A stretch of DNA of 64,000 bases, from NCBI GenBank assembly GCA_917880885.1, contig OU862934.1:35076734-35140733 (forward strand). Direction: 5' to 3'. Made by a program: the position numbers and the translations under genes. The stretch is from Limnephilus marmoratus (taxonomy: Eukaryota; Arthropoda; Insecta; Trichoptera; Limnephilidae). The notes below the pieces were generated by a model that searched no databases, was not told the DNA's origin, and saw nothing but the letters and a program-made list of their open reading frames with translations. This document shows positions 48,715-58,785 of the stretch, in pieces. How positions within the stretch are numbered: position 1 is the stretch's first letter; the number at the start of each line of letters is the position of its first letter.

Positions 48715-49150
48715 ATAGTATTGTGTGTAGGAATCTTGCAACTTTTTGAATTTCCTTTTCCTCGTTGTAGTTATTCGCCATCATATATACAAGAAATGAT
48801 TGCTTAAAACGTTTCCACTCGCCAACCATATCCGTAGCATTCTGCATTTGCAGAATTTGACTCGACATTATTATTGTAACACTTTGCTTGTCACGACAAA
48901 ATAAAATAATAATTAACAATTGACAAGACAAAATAATTTGCATACCGTCACATCCTTTCATATTTCTTATATGTTTTGATGTAGCCATGTGTTCCTTCAA
49001 AGACGCCACTCTACTTAGTACTTCACAGCTGCATGCTTTACAATGAGCACTTTAGATTTACATAACCAACTTTTGAATGAGGGTTCTGGCTCCCATTCAC
49101 CACGATATCCGTGTGTATATTTACGTTTAAATATAAAAATATTCAAAACA
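48715..49150 (-). pseudogene. Zinc finger plus gag-like remnant, antisense
   Basis: On the minus strand near 49140-48940, two frames together read GEWEPEPSFKSWLCKSK, AHCKACSCEVLSRVASLKEH and MATSKHIRNMK, a C2H2-type finger of the kind found in TE-encoded proteins. Closer to the LTR-like segment (48860-48715) it reads NATDMVGEWKRFKQSFLVYM and NEEKEIQKVARFLHTI, which looks like the start of a Gypsy-type gag. The two pieces share an open frame (48710-49009) but have different origins. Their strand is opposite to the apparent LTR orientation, so the region is a composite. Confidence 0.45.
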
Positions 49151-49686
49151 GGAATTCCCACTAATCTATCACACTCTATGTTACGAAAAGAATGAAAATT
49201 AAAAACAAACCTACCTAATCAATTTTTTTCAATACATGTGGGAATCCCTCAACAGCTTTCCCTCTCGAATAATTAATATTAGAAAGAGATAGTTACAATC
49301 CATTCGATGAAAAGGGGAATATCCCGCGTTTTTTCGACAGGCTTGCCATATGAAGGCAAAAAAGTGCCAGAATTGTTGAAAAGCATGAATTCTACCAAAA
49401 TATACCAAATAATTTTTACCTACTAGATACTGTTACCGGTACCTCGAAATCTACCAAAAAAGTAGAAAACTACTAAATCTGGTCACACTGGTGGCGGCCG
49501 AAGCGCGCGCCGGTGGCGGTGCGCGGTGACGCGGTAACATTCGAATTTTCGATGCGTTCGTTCCCGAATAATGCGTTTGCCGTCAAACAAAGTATTATAT
49601 TAAATTAATTAAATATTGAAAGTACTTAAATAAAATTTATATTGTGACAAAAAATATATAAAAACATTATGTTTAACAATTTTAAT
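49151..49686. other. Unassigned sequence in the composite insert
   Basis: There is a GC-rich patch at 49490-49560 (GGTGGCGGCCGAAGCGCGCGCC) and a repeat-like block CTACTAAATCTGGTCACACTGG just before it. No coding signal. The insert ends where MITE sequence resumes near 49687. Confidence 0.35.
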
Positions 49687-49808
49687 TAGTGGTCCACCTA
49701 GGTCCTGTCCTGGATGGGCCCAGGACCTAGGTAGTCATGACCCCCCCTGGGCTGGGGCCCAGGGGGGGGGTCATGACCACCGTGACCCCCCCCCTGGATC
49801 CGCCACTG

Positions 49809-49892
49809 GGTTCATGGGATGAGGTTTGTCCGGGTCTTGTTGGCGGATGCGTCTACCCACCAGCTGCATGGCAGGACGGATCGGGATAGACT
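49809..49892 (+). mobile_element. SINE-B copy 3, third part
   Basis: GGTTCATGGGATGAGGTTTGTCCGGGTCTTG through CGGATCGGGATAGACTG continues the copy. It is cut by the T-run of an antisense SINE-B; a further piece with TTTCAACCCATCGCC resumes at 50433. Confidence 0.78.
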
Positions 49893-50292
49893 GTTTTTTT
49901 TACATTAGGTCAACACAGGAGGCCCTGAGGAAAATAATTTCCCACAGGGCCTATGTCATCTTTGGGGATGCTGTGTGAAGGGTCTTTTTAGGAAAGGAAG
50001 GAGAGCAAGTTCTGAAAAGGAAAAGGGATGAAGGGTAGGTAGGAATCTGGGAGTCAGTGTGTCCAGGAATCTATCCCTCCCACTGCGGTGAAAGGCTATG
50101 TTCCGAGAGAGTACGGCTGGAGAAATCAAAGGGACTCCCTCAACACTCTCTCCCAATCCATCCTGCCATGCAGCTGGTGGGCAGAGATGCATCCGCCGCC
50201 AAGACCCGGATAATCCTCACCCCATGAACCCGGGCACCCCTGCTAAGTCACCAAACGTAGCGAACGACTTGGGGTGACCTATCGCAGAGGTG
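49893..50292 (-). mobile_element. SINE-B copy 4, antisense
   Basis: It starts with a T-run and the tail palindrome (CCTGAGGAAAATAATTTCCCACAGG), includes GGATGCTGTGTGAAGGGTCTTTTT, the middle with CTCCCAATCCATCCTGCC, and the CCCGGGCACCCCTGCTAAGTCACCAAACGTAGC block. It ends at GCAGAGGTG, before the GTTGGTTAT head. It shows the uninterrupted version of the site (ACGTAGCGAACGACTTGG) into which the Gypsy element inserted in copy 2. Confidence 0.83.
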
Positions 50293-50432
50293 ATTTTAGA
50301 TTTTCACGGCCATAAGTATTTTTGTTATTAGTTTTTGGGGTATTATGCCGTGTATACCTCCTTCTTTAGCCAAAGTTTCGGACAGCGTTGCAGTGTCCAT
50401 CATCAGGGCAGATGTGTAATCTCTTTCAACCC
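50293..50432 (-). mobile_element. Penelope-like terminal fragment with hammerhead-like motif
   Basis: It repeats the arm of the foldback at 29894: TTTTCACGGCC, GGGGTATTATGCCGTG, CTTTAGCCAAAGTTTCGGA. On the minus strand 50406-50375 reads CTGATGA, a GGACA...TGTCC stem with a 9-nt loop, then GAAAC, the order of a hammerhead ribozyme core, with CTTT...AAAG able to form a short third helix. One caveat is an unpaired U next to the core (10.1 position). Assignment to Penelope-like elements is inferred from this motif and its known occurrence in their terminal repeats. Confidence 0.55.
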
Positions 50433-50518
50433 ATCGCCTTGCAATGCAGTGGGAGAGATGGATTCATATATCTCTCACCCGCGACCTCCGGATTCGTAGT
50501 CGAAGTTCGCAATCTCAT
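50433..50518 (+). mobile_element. SINE-B piece, sense (probably part of copy 3)
   Basis: TCTTTCAACCCATCGCCTTGC, then GGGAGAGATGGATTCATAT matches the SINE-B middle (compare the antisense copy at 50700-50760). It likely completes the plus-strand copy broken at 49892, with the antisense SINE-B and the Penelope piece lying between. Confidence 0.65.
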
Positions 50519-50965
50519 TTTTTTTACAGTAGCTCCACATAGGAGGCCCTGAGAAAAATAATTTCCCTCAGGGCCTATGTCATCTAAGGGGATGCTGTGT
50601 GGAGGGTCTTTTTAAGGAAGGGAAGGATAGGAAGTTCTGGGAAGGAAAAAGGTATGTGGGGTGGATAGGAATCTGGGGTCAATGTGTCTAGGAGTGACGA
50701 ACATAAAATTCCATCCCTCCAAATGCGGTGCAAGGCGATGGGTCGAGAGAGTCCGGCTGGAAAGGACAAAAGGCCTCCCTCAACCAAACTCTCTTATCCG
50801 GCCCGCCACGCAGCAGGGCAGACCTATCCGCCGCCACGTCCTGGACAAACCTGATACCATGAACCCGGGCACCCCTGCTTAGTCACCAAACGTAGCAAAC
50901 TGCTTGCAGAGGTGTTGGTTATACAGTAATGGTTCCCGGGGCGGCGGTACCCATACCCGCTTCCC
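50519..50965 (-). mobile_element. SINE-B copy 5, full length, antisense
   Basis: From the T-run and tail (CCCTGAGAAAAATAATTTCCCTCAGGG) through the middle (GGCGATGGGTCGAGAGAGTCCGGCTGGA), the CACCCCTGCTTAGTCACCAAACGTAGC block and the head (GGTTCCCGGGGCGGCGGTACCCATACCC). This is the most complete copy and defines a length near 440 bp. Two chance open frames cross it and are not genes. Confidence 0.85.
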
Positions 50966-51032
50966 AAATTGGAATACCTCGTTTACAATTAGTCCTTATT
51001 CAAGTCATCTTAGGTATGATTAGTCTATTGTA

Positions 51033-51345
51033 TATTTATCGGCGTAGTCCAGCGGTAAGGCTCTTGACTCGCACTCCGAAGGTCGCGGGATTATAATTTG
51101 TGTTATTTGACAATTTATTTAGTAAAAATAATACATATATTTTATATTTGCAGCACTTTCCAGAGTGGAAGATACTCTCAGTATCGCCCTGGTGTAAGAC
51201 CACCATTCAGAATTGAAATGTTGCGTGATATGGCTTTAGCCGTGTTTGGTGACCAGATCTGAATAGTCAGGAACTTCCCAACCTTCCTCTTCCCTATCTC
51301 CTTCCCCTATCCACTACGTTGTGCGATATTCATGTAAAAACAAAA
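51033..51345 (+). mobile_element. SINE-A copy, sense, with internal deletion
   Basis: The head GTCCAGCGGTAAGGCTCTTGACTCGCACTCC and GGTCGCGGG show the A box, but the B box is cut (GCGGGATTATAA). The body with TATCGCCCTGGTGTAAGACCACCATTCAG follows, and the end GCGATATTCATGTAAAAACAAAA is shortened. Confidence 0.8.
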
Positions 51346-51361
51346 TAATCAAGATTTTTGA

Positions 51362-51420
51362 ACCCTACCCTAAATCCAAAATCAAATCTAAAATCAAATT
51401 CAAAATCAAATTCAAAATCA
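51362..51420 (+). repeat. Short tandem AAATC / AAATTC repeat
   Basis: Alternating CCAAAATCAAATC and TTCAAAATCAAA units fill the gap between the SINE-A and a LINE-beta fragment. The repeat could be the scar of target-primed insertion or slippage. Confidence 0.65.
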
Positions 51421-51636
51421 TGAGAACTGGTCGCTTCTTCGATTCGTTTTTGTGCTCAACAGCTCGGCTATGGAACGATTTGCCGGCCTCTGGGTTTTCC
51501 CCTTTCTACAACATGGGTCTCTTCAAGACCAATGTTGACTCCCTCTTCTCCTCAAAAAGACCCTCCACACAGCATATTAGATGACATAGGCCTTGAGGGA
51601 AATCGTTTTCTTAAGGGCCTCCTGTGTGGAGTTTTT
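51419..51636 (+). pseudogene. LINE-beta 3' fragment
   Basis: The frame reads MRTGRFFDSFLCSTARLWND, LPASGFSPFYNMGLFKTNVD and SKRPSTQ, the last 60 residues of ORF2, followed by the hairpin tail (CTTGAGGGAAATCGTTTTCTTAAGG, two mismatches). An antisense SINE-A begins at the tail end (T-run at 51632). Confidence 0.82.
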
Positions 51637-52022
51637 TTTACAGTGAATACCGCACAAGAATCTCAACTGCTCCCGTCTGGAGCCAGTGACACCATGGAAT
51701 CCCCAATTGGGGTATGTTGTGAGGCTGAAGGTAGTGGGGAGGGGAAGGAGGTGGGGAAGAGGAAGGTTGGGAAGTACCTGGCGATTCAGATCTGGACACC
51801 AAACACGGCCAAAGCCATTTTCAAGCAACGTTTCAATTTTGAATGGTGGTCTTACTTACACCAGGGCGATATTGATAGTATCTTCCACTCTGGAACGTGC
51901 CGCAAATATACTATTTATTATTTTAAATGAATTAATTGTGAAATAACACAAATTAATCAAATAAAATTTGAGACCTGCGGTTTGCGAGTCAAGGGTCTCA
52001 CTCCTGGACTATGTAGGCCGTA
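51637..52022 (-). mobile_element. SINE-A copy, antisense, near full length
   Basis: From the A-tail side: ACAGTGAATACCGCACAAGAATCTCAACTG, the CCCCAATTGGGG palindrome, GGGAAGTACCTGGCGATTCAG, the CACCAGGGCGATA block and, at 51975-52020, the tRNA head GAGTCAAGGGTCTCACTCCTGGAC. The B box has lost its core. Chance frames on both strands (132 and 83 codons) cross it. Confidence 0.8.
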
Positions 52023-52029
52023 TATTGTA

Positions 52030-53152
52030 ATTTATTTTTAAATTATTGTTTATTTTTGTTCATAACTTTTTTTTATAAAATACACCAAAACAACAATAAA
52101 ACATATTTTAATTACTTCAATACAACTAGAGACAATGCTTTTGAAAAATTGTCACGCGTAAAGTAATTACCTAGGTACAGAACATTTTTTAAAATGAAAA
52201 ACTTGTTAGATTTCTTAAATATGATAATATAATCCATTATAAAAATTACGTTCTACTAAAAAAACATTTAAAAAAAATAATATAACTGTATGAAAAAACA
52301 TATTACATGAGTACCTAATATATTTCTGAAATTTTTAGAAAACCCTGTATAGATATCATTACATTACAACTGACTATGCTTTCAGAACGCAAAAGACAAA
52401 TACAGAATGACGTAGCAAATATTTTATTTATTAAAGAAAAAACTACATAAATGTGTATTAAAATACGTAATAATATCAACCTTGTAATAAACACAAAAAC
52501 AATTAACACAAAATTAATAACGATATTATAAAAGCAATTCGTAAATCAATCTTCAATTTTAAAAAAGCGCGCGAATAGCCGCTAAATATTACTCGTATAA
52601 TATAATGTCTGTTCTTCTAAAACAACTAACAGTCCACAGCGAGCGCTTGGCAGTCTGGCTACCTATGTAGATAGAATACAACATAACATACCGGCAAACA
52701 TATAACATATCGCAAAAGATTCAATCTGACATAGCAATGTCATGCGATAATAGATTTTGAGGAATTTAACCATTGAGTTCAATATCGCAAAGCATTGATA
52801 AACGACTTGGAGTTTGAATGATATTGTATGACGAGAACATCCGGCAACGTCGCATGCCGTGATGGTTATAGATGCGATAAAAAGTGTACCCAGTTGATGT
52901 TCTAAGTATTGATGAATATTTACTGATAAAAAACGCATTCCGGAGCATTAACGGTCCACGTAAAAATGTCATTTATTCACTCAAAAATTTTTTTTACACC
53001 GTTCGACTCGTCTCATCGAGTTTGATATGATGGACTTAAAAAAAAAAAAACGATGAGCCACTAAGTGCCCAAATGAGCCAGTAAGTCGAAATGATCAAGA
53101 AGTTCCGGTAATTAAAGGACGCTTTGAGCCACTAAATGCCGTAACATAAACT

Positions 53153-53183
<31 letters not shown>

Positions 53184-54530
53184 CGTATACATATATATTT
53201 TTTGGAATTCTTATGAATCTTAATTATTGTTCATGTACTTACTTGCAATGTTATTTTTAACACTGACAACTCAAAATGATATTATATGTATCTAAAAAGA
53301 TAAATGGGACCTCTGAAAAAAAATTTAATTTATGTTTTAAGTTCTGTTTTTTTGGTGATTGTGGTTAATTTTTATTTTGCAAAGTGTTTTTTTTTTATTT
53401 GGAATTCAGTTTCTAATTCAGTGGTGAGTGCATTCGTACTTTTAAATTATTACTTCACGTAGCAAAAAGTGCTTTATTTGGAAAAACACAGTATTATTAG
53501 TATATTTACCAAGTTCCGATATCTTTCCAATTAATTAATCATATTAATTAACATATAACAGGATTAGTGTTACACAATCAGGTGGCTACGTAGGTAATTG
53601 CGTAAATGTGAAATTCTAGGGAAATTTCACTTCGAAATCTAGGGAAATAATTTTTTTGGGCAGAGCATCCCTGATTTTGTATTTAAGAAAATGGCGGAAT
53701 AAAATTAAGATAGGATGTGATAGGATGACTCAATGACTTGTGTGAGAAATTGAAGCGTTTTTTTATTTAAGATTAACTGCTTTTAATATAGAAAAACATT
53801 GGTAAAATGTCCACATTTCACCGCTACTGTTATTGTATTTTAACAAAGTGCAATATAAAAATAATGAATCATCTTTGCAAATACAAGTGATATCGTTCTT
53901 CAATTTTGTCGGTTCAGGCGTGATTTTGTACATTGTTTTATGTATAACATACACAGAAACTGGCATTTATATACACTGCATGACGATTGCGTAATAGCTT
54001 GTATCCCTTTACTAAAAACAACTTGAAAATACAATGTCAAAATATGACACGATTTTTAACCTCAAATAGGCAAAATTTATTCCAGATTGTCCGCAAATAT
54101 AGCCCCTTTCGTAAATTGTTGAGGGCCTAAATTATGTTTCAATAAACACAATAACTATTATTTATCTAAATCTCTATAAACAGTATGAAAATAAACCAAA
54201 AACACGAAATGTTGAATTGCATATTCAAATGTCAATACAATAATACTGACAATATAATACACACGATCACCAGGTGACAGTGGGTGAGTGTGACGCGTGA
54301 CGTCACGATTCACCATTTCAGTAATGCCAACTAGACACTGTGTTTCGAGGAGAGGTTTAAAAATGGACTTTTTAATAATTTTTTAAAAACTCTGCGTTTA
54401 ATATTATGAAATAAAAGTTATATATTCAGAATCAGCGTTTATTGGTCTGTATGAACATATTTTTTTAAAGCCATAATATTTTTCACTGGAGTTCCTTATT
54501 TACCCAAAAATATATAAAAATACAATAATA
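52030..54530. other. 2.5-kb AT-rich region with no recognised gene
   Basis: Visible items are a T/A-rich stretch, three degenerate GAGCCACTAAGTGCC words at 53054-53148, a (TA)n tract near 53153-53178 and a TCTAGGGAAATTTC pair at 53615-53650. The short open frames show nothing familiar. This is the longest stretch in the window without identifiable transposon coding sequence. Confidence 0.45.
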
Positions 54531-54534
54531 ACCC

Positions 54535-55866
54535 CGGTTTTCAAATCAGGAAATACATCGAACATCTCAAACTACCGTCCCATATCTATTGTATCTAACG
54601 TAGCAAAAATATTTGAAAAAGTCGTAAAGTCACAATTAACTAAACATATCACTTCAAATAAAATTATTAATGATAACCAATTTGGCTTCAGAGAAAATTT
54701 AGGTACGCAAGATGCAATCGCAAAAATAACCTCTATAATATATAATGCTCTTGACTCGGGAAATAAATGTTTAAGTATTTTCATCGATCTAAGAAAAGCA
54801 TTTGACAGTATAAGTCACATGAAGCTAATCAAAAAATTAGAAAACATTGGAATCCAAGGAACAGTTAAAGAATGGTTTAAAAGTTATCTTCATAAAAGAC
54901 ACCAACACGTAAAAATTAACAATATATTGAGTGAACCCACCTATTCCGAATTTGGAATTCCTCAAGGGACAGTTCTAGGTCCAATATTGTTTATCATTTA
55001 CGTGAATGAAATGCTTTCAGTACCAAAAATTGGAAAAATCATATCTTTCGCCGACGACACAGTTTTAATCATAGAAAAAAAAACTTGGGAAGAAGCCTAT
55101 CGAATTGCGAATATAGAAATAAACAACCTAAAACATGGTTAGATGATAACTACCTTTCCTTAAACTCTGACAAAACCTATTTCATGACTTTTACATTATC
55201 AGACAAAATCCATCCAACAATAAATTCCAATATTACTATTCATAACTCTTGTAATAATTATACGGACAACTGCAATTCACCTAAATGCACAAAAATCTAA
55301 TATTAAATATTTAGGCATAATTATAGATCAACATGTTAAATGGACAGAACATATTGCACAAACCGTAAACAGAATACGAAAACTTTATTACGTATTCCTC
55401 AAACTAAGAAATATTCTGCATAAATCTATGCTACTAAAGGTTTACTATGCATTAGCACAATCAGTTCTACAATATGGAATAATAGGCTGGGGAGGAGCGT
55501 TTAAAACCAACTTAACCCCACTTGAAATAGTACATAGAAGACTCATCAAAATTATTCTAAAGAAACAATTAGACTATTCAACCCAAAAATTATTCGATGA
55601 ATTCAAAGTATTACCACTAAATAAAATTTATCAAAAAAAATGCATTACTTCAAATCCACAAAGATAAACTAACAACAAAGTCATTTAGCACCAGGCCGAG
55701 AACCTTAGGACAAATAATAATCCCTAAACTTAATACAACAACAGCCCAACATCATTACACATACTCAGCCATAAAATGCTTTAACGAACTTCCTAAAGAA
55801 ATTCAATCTGAAAGGAATTATGAAATTTTTAAACAAAAACTTAAAAAACATTTTACTATTAACTAG
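54535..55866 (+). pseudogene. LINE-gamma RT to C-terminus, 5'-truncated
   Basis: It starts in the RT at FKSGNTSNISNYRPISIVS and keeps FGFRENLGTQDAI, IFIDLRKAFDSISH, FGIPQGTVLGPILFIIYVNE and SFADDTVLI. The connection domain follows (NIKYLGIIIDQHVKWTEHI) with LAQSVLQYGIIGWGGA, and the C-terminus ends near 55864 with TYSAIKCFNELPKEI. Frameshifts occur near 55135 (after LKHG), 55290 and 55640. The catalytic DD is intact, but the protein cannot be made in one piece. The WGG motif and order of blocks match the longer copy at 57.6-61.8 kb. Confidence 0.85.
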
Positions 55867-55909
55867 ATTTAGGTACCTATGTGTTACGATGTGCCAATTA
55901 CATTTCCGC

Positions 55910-56100
55910 TATGAACAAAAAAATGCCAACTTATATTTCTCTATGTTTGAAAATTTTACATTATGTTTTATTATGTAAAAAAAAAAAATGCCTACTTATA
56001 TTTTCATTATGTATAAAAATTTTCCATTATTTACAAAAAAAAAATGTCAACTTATTATTCATATGTTATAAAAAAAAGTAGTTCTACATACATCCAAATT
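55910..56100 (+). repeat. Degenerate A-run minisatellite in the LINE 3' region
   Basis: Units of about 60-65 bp contain an A-run followed by ATGCCAACTTATATTTC, ATGCCTACTTATATTTTC or ATGTCAACTTATTATTC and a TTATG segment. Three to four units are visible. They lie in the 3' region of LINE-gamma and are probably a slippage product. Confidence 0.6.
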
Positions 56101-56259
56101 GTAACAACTGTTAAGTATGTATAGTACTGTCAATCTGATAGTGCTCCCTCTCTAAACACGAGAATTTCTCAATTAGGGAGGTATTGTTACCACTAATATT
56201 ATATACATTGGTTAATTATATATTATATGTATTGGTTAATAAAAAAAATAAAAAAAATA

Positions 56260-57130
56260 TGGGCACACTTTCAAAAATTCATCTATAAAACAAAGAAACT
56301 TTGGAAAAAATTGAAATTAACTATCATGCATTAAATTCTTTACTTCATTTAGAAAATTGGGAAAATGTTCTATCAATAGTAAACTCACAATCAGCATTAG
56401 AAAATTTCTATAAAACTCTGCTAGACAATATTCTGAAAAGTGAAAGTAAAATTGTTGTAAAAAACAAAAAATATAAAAAAATCAAACTATGGATGTGGCT
56501 TAATTGTATCAATTAAGCAAAGAGACAAATTATACAGAGAAATGTTAAAATATCAAATAGCTTGCGAAAAGAATAATGTCAGAATAATGGATTTTATGAA
56601 AACAAAATATTTAATGTACAGAAACTTACTCAATAGGCTGATTCGAAATTGTAAAAAGAAATACTATTGTGAGCAAATTGAAAATGCTGAAAATGATAGT
56701 AAAAAAATGTGGAATATTATAAATGAAATTACGAACAAAAAAGTATGTCTTCAACAGTTAATGAGGTTCAAATAAATAACAAATTAATAACTGACAAATT
56801 TGCTATTGCCGAAAATTTTAATTACTTCTTCACAAATATAGTAGATGACGTACTTAATCATCCAGTATAAATGATAATTATGCTTACATAGAGACATCTT
56901 CGCAATTAATTGCAGATAACGAATCAATCAAACCTATAGAAAATTTTTCACCTATTACAATAAAAGAAATTGAAAAATATATTGATAGCCTAAAACCATC
57001 TTATTCTAAGGGAACTGATTATAATACGTAATACATTGAAAAATATAAAACAATATATTCTAACTCCCTTGCAACATATATTTGACATGTGCCATAAAGA
57101 AGGTCATTTTCCAAAACAGTTTAAAATCTC
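56260..57130 (+). pseudogene. LINE ORF2 linker fragment (endonuclease to RT)
   Basis: Frames 56301-56514 and 56542-56773 read INYHALNSLLHLENWENVL, KKYKKIKLWMW, RNLLNRLIRNCKKKYYCEQI and ENAENDSKKMWNIINEI, the linker of a LINE-gamma-like ORF2 between endonuclease and RT. Shifted text then gives ITDKFAIAENFNYFFTNI and ITIKEIEKYIDSLKPSYSKGTDY, the first RT block. Both ends are missing, and there are at least three stops or shifts. Confidence 0.7.
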
Positions 57131-57290
57131 TATTATAAGTCCAAGTATTGTCGCATGTCTCGCGACGAGCGGTCGTTTAACGAGACTGACACTGCAAAAG
57201 TAAACTGCCTACAAATATAAATTTAACACCTTCGGGACCATGTTCCAATATGGAACTCATAAAAAAATATTGAAAAAATACTTACGGAAC
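57131..57290. other. Spacer before the gag-like ORF1
   Basis: Unassigned sequence including GTCTCGCGACGAGCGGTCGTTTAACGAGAC, in which GTCTCG and CGAGAC are complementary. No element boundary could be set. Confidence 0.35.
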
Positions 57291-57590
57291 TAACAAAATT
57301 GGCAGTACAAAAGCTGCCAAAGAAGCTAAAACCGAAATTGAAACAATATTAATCAATATCGAAGACTCATGGAAATCTGAAATAACATCTCTACAAAACA
57401 CAATAATTAGTCTACAAAACAAAGTTATCTTAAATCAAGAGGATTACATAGACAAATTAGAAAAATTAATACAAAAAGCGTCAAATGAAGAAAAAAAACA
57501 TGAAGAAAAAAGCTATGCAATGGTGGTAAGGGAGAAATCGCACCCAATACCCAAAACAAATTTTGCTCTACTAATTTCACAATAATACTT
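57290..57590 (+). pseudogene. I/R1/Jockey-type gag ORF1, part 1
   Basis: The frame reads KLPKKLKPKLK-like and KAAKEAKTEIETILINIEDS text, then WKSEITSLQNTIISLQNKVI (a coiled coil), KASNEEKKHEEKSYAMVV and KTNFALLIS near 57575. The SYAMVV motif followed by a conserved hydrophobic strand is typical of gag-like ORF1 proteins of Jockey, I and R1 elements. The frame breaks at about 57590, where a whole LINE-gamma is inserted. Part 2 continues at 61775. Confidence 0.65.
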
Positions 57591-57599
57591 CAAAGTGAC

Positions 57600-58650
57600 A
57601 ACTGTCCGTTTTGTTTACTCCCGCAAAATTTAAAAAAAAAATATATTAAAATTGACAGAAATCATCGAAAAAGTGCACTAATTGATGCTAGTATTTTAGT
57701 TCTATGTTCTGTTCTGTTTTAAGTGTCTTATGTACAGTCAAAACCATACGGATTTACTCCCATCATACAAAATCAAAACTAAACAAGAAAAGTGATATTA
57801 TTTACGAGTATAATTCAAATTCAAATTAAATAACTTATTTACCCACTTTGAATAATTTATCTCTAATAATGGATAAACAAACAAGAAGCAAAAATACAAA
57901 CCAGAGTGATCTGAAATTAAAATCTATACACCCAGAACATAAAGAGATTTTTGACATTGTCTTAACAGCTGTCAACAATAAATTTGAAGAAATGAAAAAG
58001 AATTCTTCAAGAAAATGGACGAAGAAAATGCTGAATCTCGCAACTCACGTAACTTCATTAGTAACCAATATGATGACATAAATATTAAAATAGAAAATAT
58101 TACCAAGCTGGTGTCTGAAGTTGAGATGCTTCGGAGAGAAAAAATGATAAAAACAAGATTATAAAAAGCTTTGAAGTTAGAATCGCGGAACTAGAACAAG
58201 CCTCGAAAGAAGATTGCATAGAAATATGTGGAATCCCACAATCCAACGAGGAACAGCCAGTCTTACTAGTACAACAGGTGGCTGCGGCAGCTGGGATGGC
58301 GATTCAACTACACGACCTGAGGGAGGTGAAACGTATCCAGGACAGACGACAAGGAGTCTACCCGAGAATCCAAGTCAAATTTCACGACAACAACAAACGC
58401 GACCAAATGTTAAAAATGTTGAAGAATATCGACGCCAAAACCGCGACAGCCCTGGGCAGCGAAAAAATCTACATAGGAGAAATCATTTGTCCATACTTTA
58501 AAGAACTACTCTGGAACACTAAACAGAAAGCAAAAGAAACTAAGTATATGTTTGTCTGGTTTAGGGAAAACCAAATACTGGTTCGTAAATCACCAAATGA
58601 AAAAATAATCTATGTTAAGCATTCAGACGATCTAAATAAACTTATCTAGA
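57600..58650 (+). pseudogene. LINE-gamma copy, ORF1 (coiled coil and RNA-binding)
   Basis: Pieces of ORF1 read LKLKSIHPEHKEIFDIVL, EEMKK (shift near 58000), ISNQYDDINIKIENITKL, VRIAELEQASKEDCIEICGI, then the open part 58278-58647 with LREVKRIQDRRQGVYPRIQV, KIYIGEIICPYFKELLWNT and KYMFVWFRENQILVRKS. The layout is coiled coil, RRM-like domain, C-terminal domain, as in the LINE-epsilon ORF1 but without the PHD finger. Two frameshifts disable it. ORF2 follows 137 bp later. The 5' UTR of the element probably starts just after 57590. Confidence 0.75.
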
Positions 58651-58785
58651 CGGTATATGGCACTCGCACGACCGGTTGTCAGTTATCTAATAAGTCAATA
58701 AGTACTATAACTCTACCAATTATCTAAAAATAATTTCAACCGATGGTTACGAGTGCCAAACTGTTCTTAAACTTTATATGTAAAA

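Larger units (their letters stand above)
44234..49808. mobile_element. GGATCC hAT MITE split by later insertions
   Basis: The left end CAAGGGCGGATCCAG and right end CTGGATCCGCCACTG are the ends of the MITE at 25078-25275. GGTTCATG is duplicated exactly (44226-44233 and 49809-49816). MITE sequence proper is at 44234-44286, 48490-48540 (ATAATTTAATTTTGATAATAATA, then AAGTAAAAAGTAGG) and 49687-49808. The gaps are filled by a full-length LINE-alpha and by an LTR/zinc-finger composite. The right part has palindromes CCTAGGTCCTG and TCATGACCCCCC pairing with nearby complements. Confidence 0.9.
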
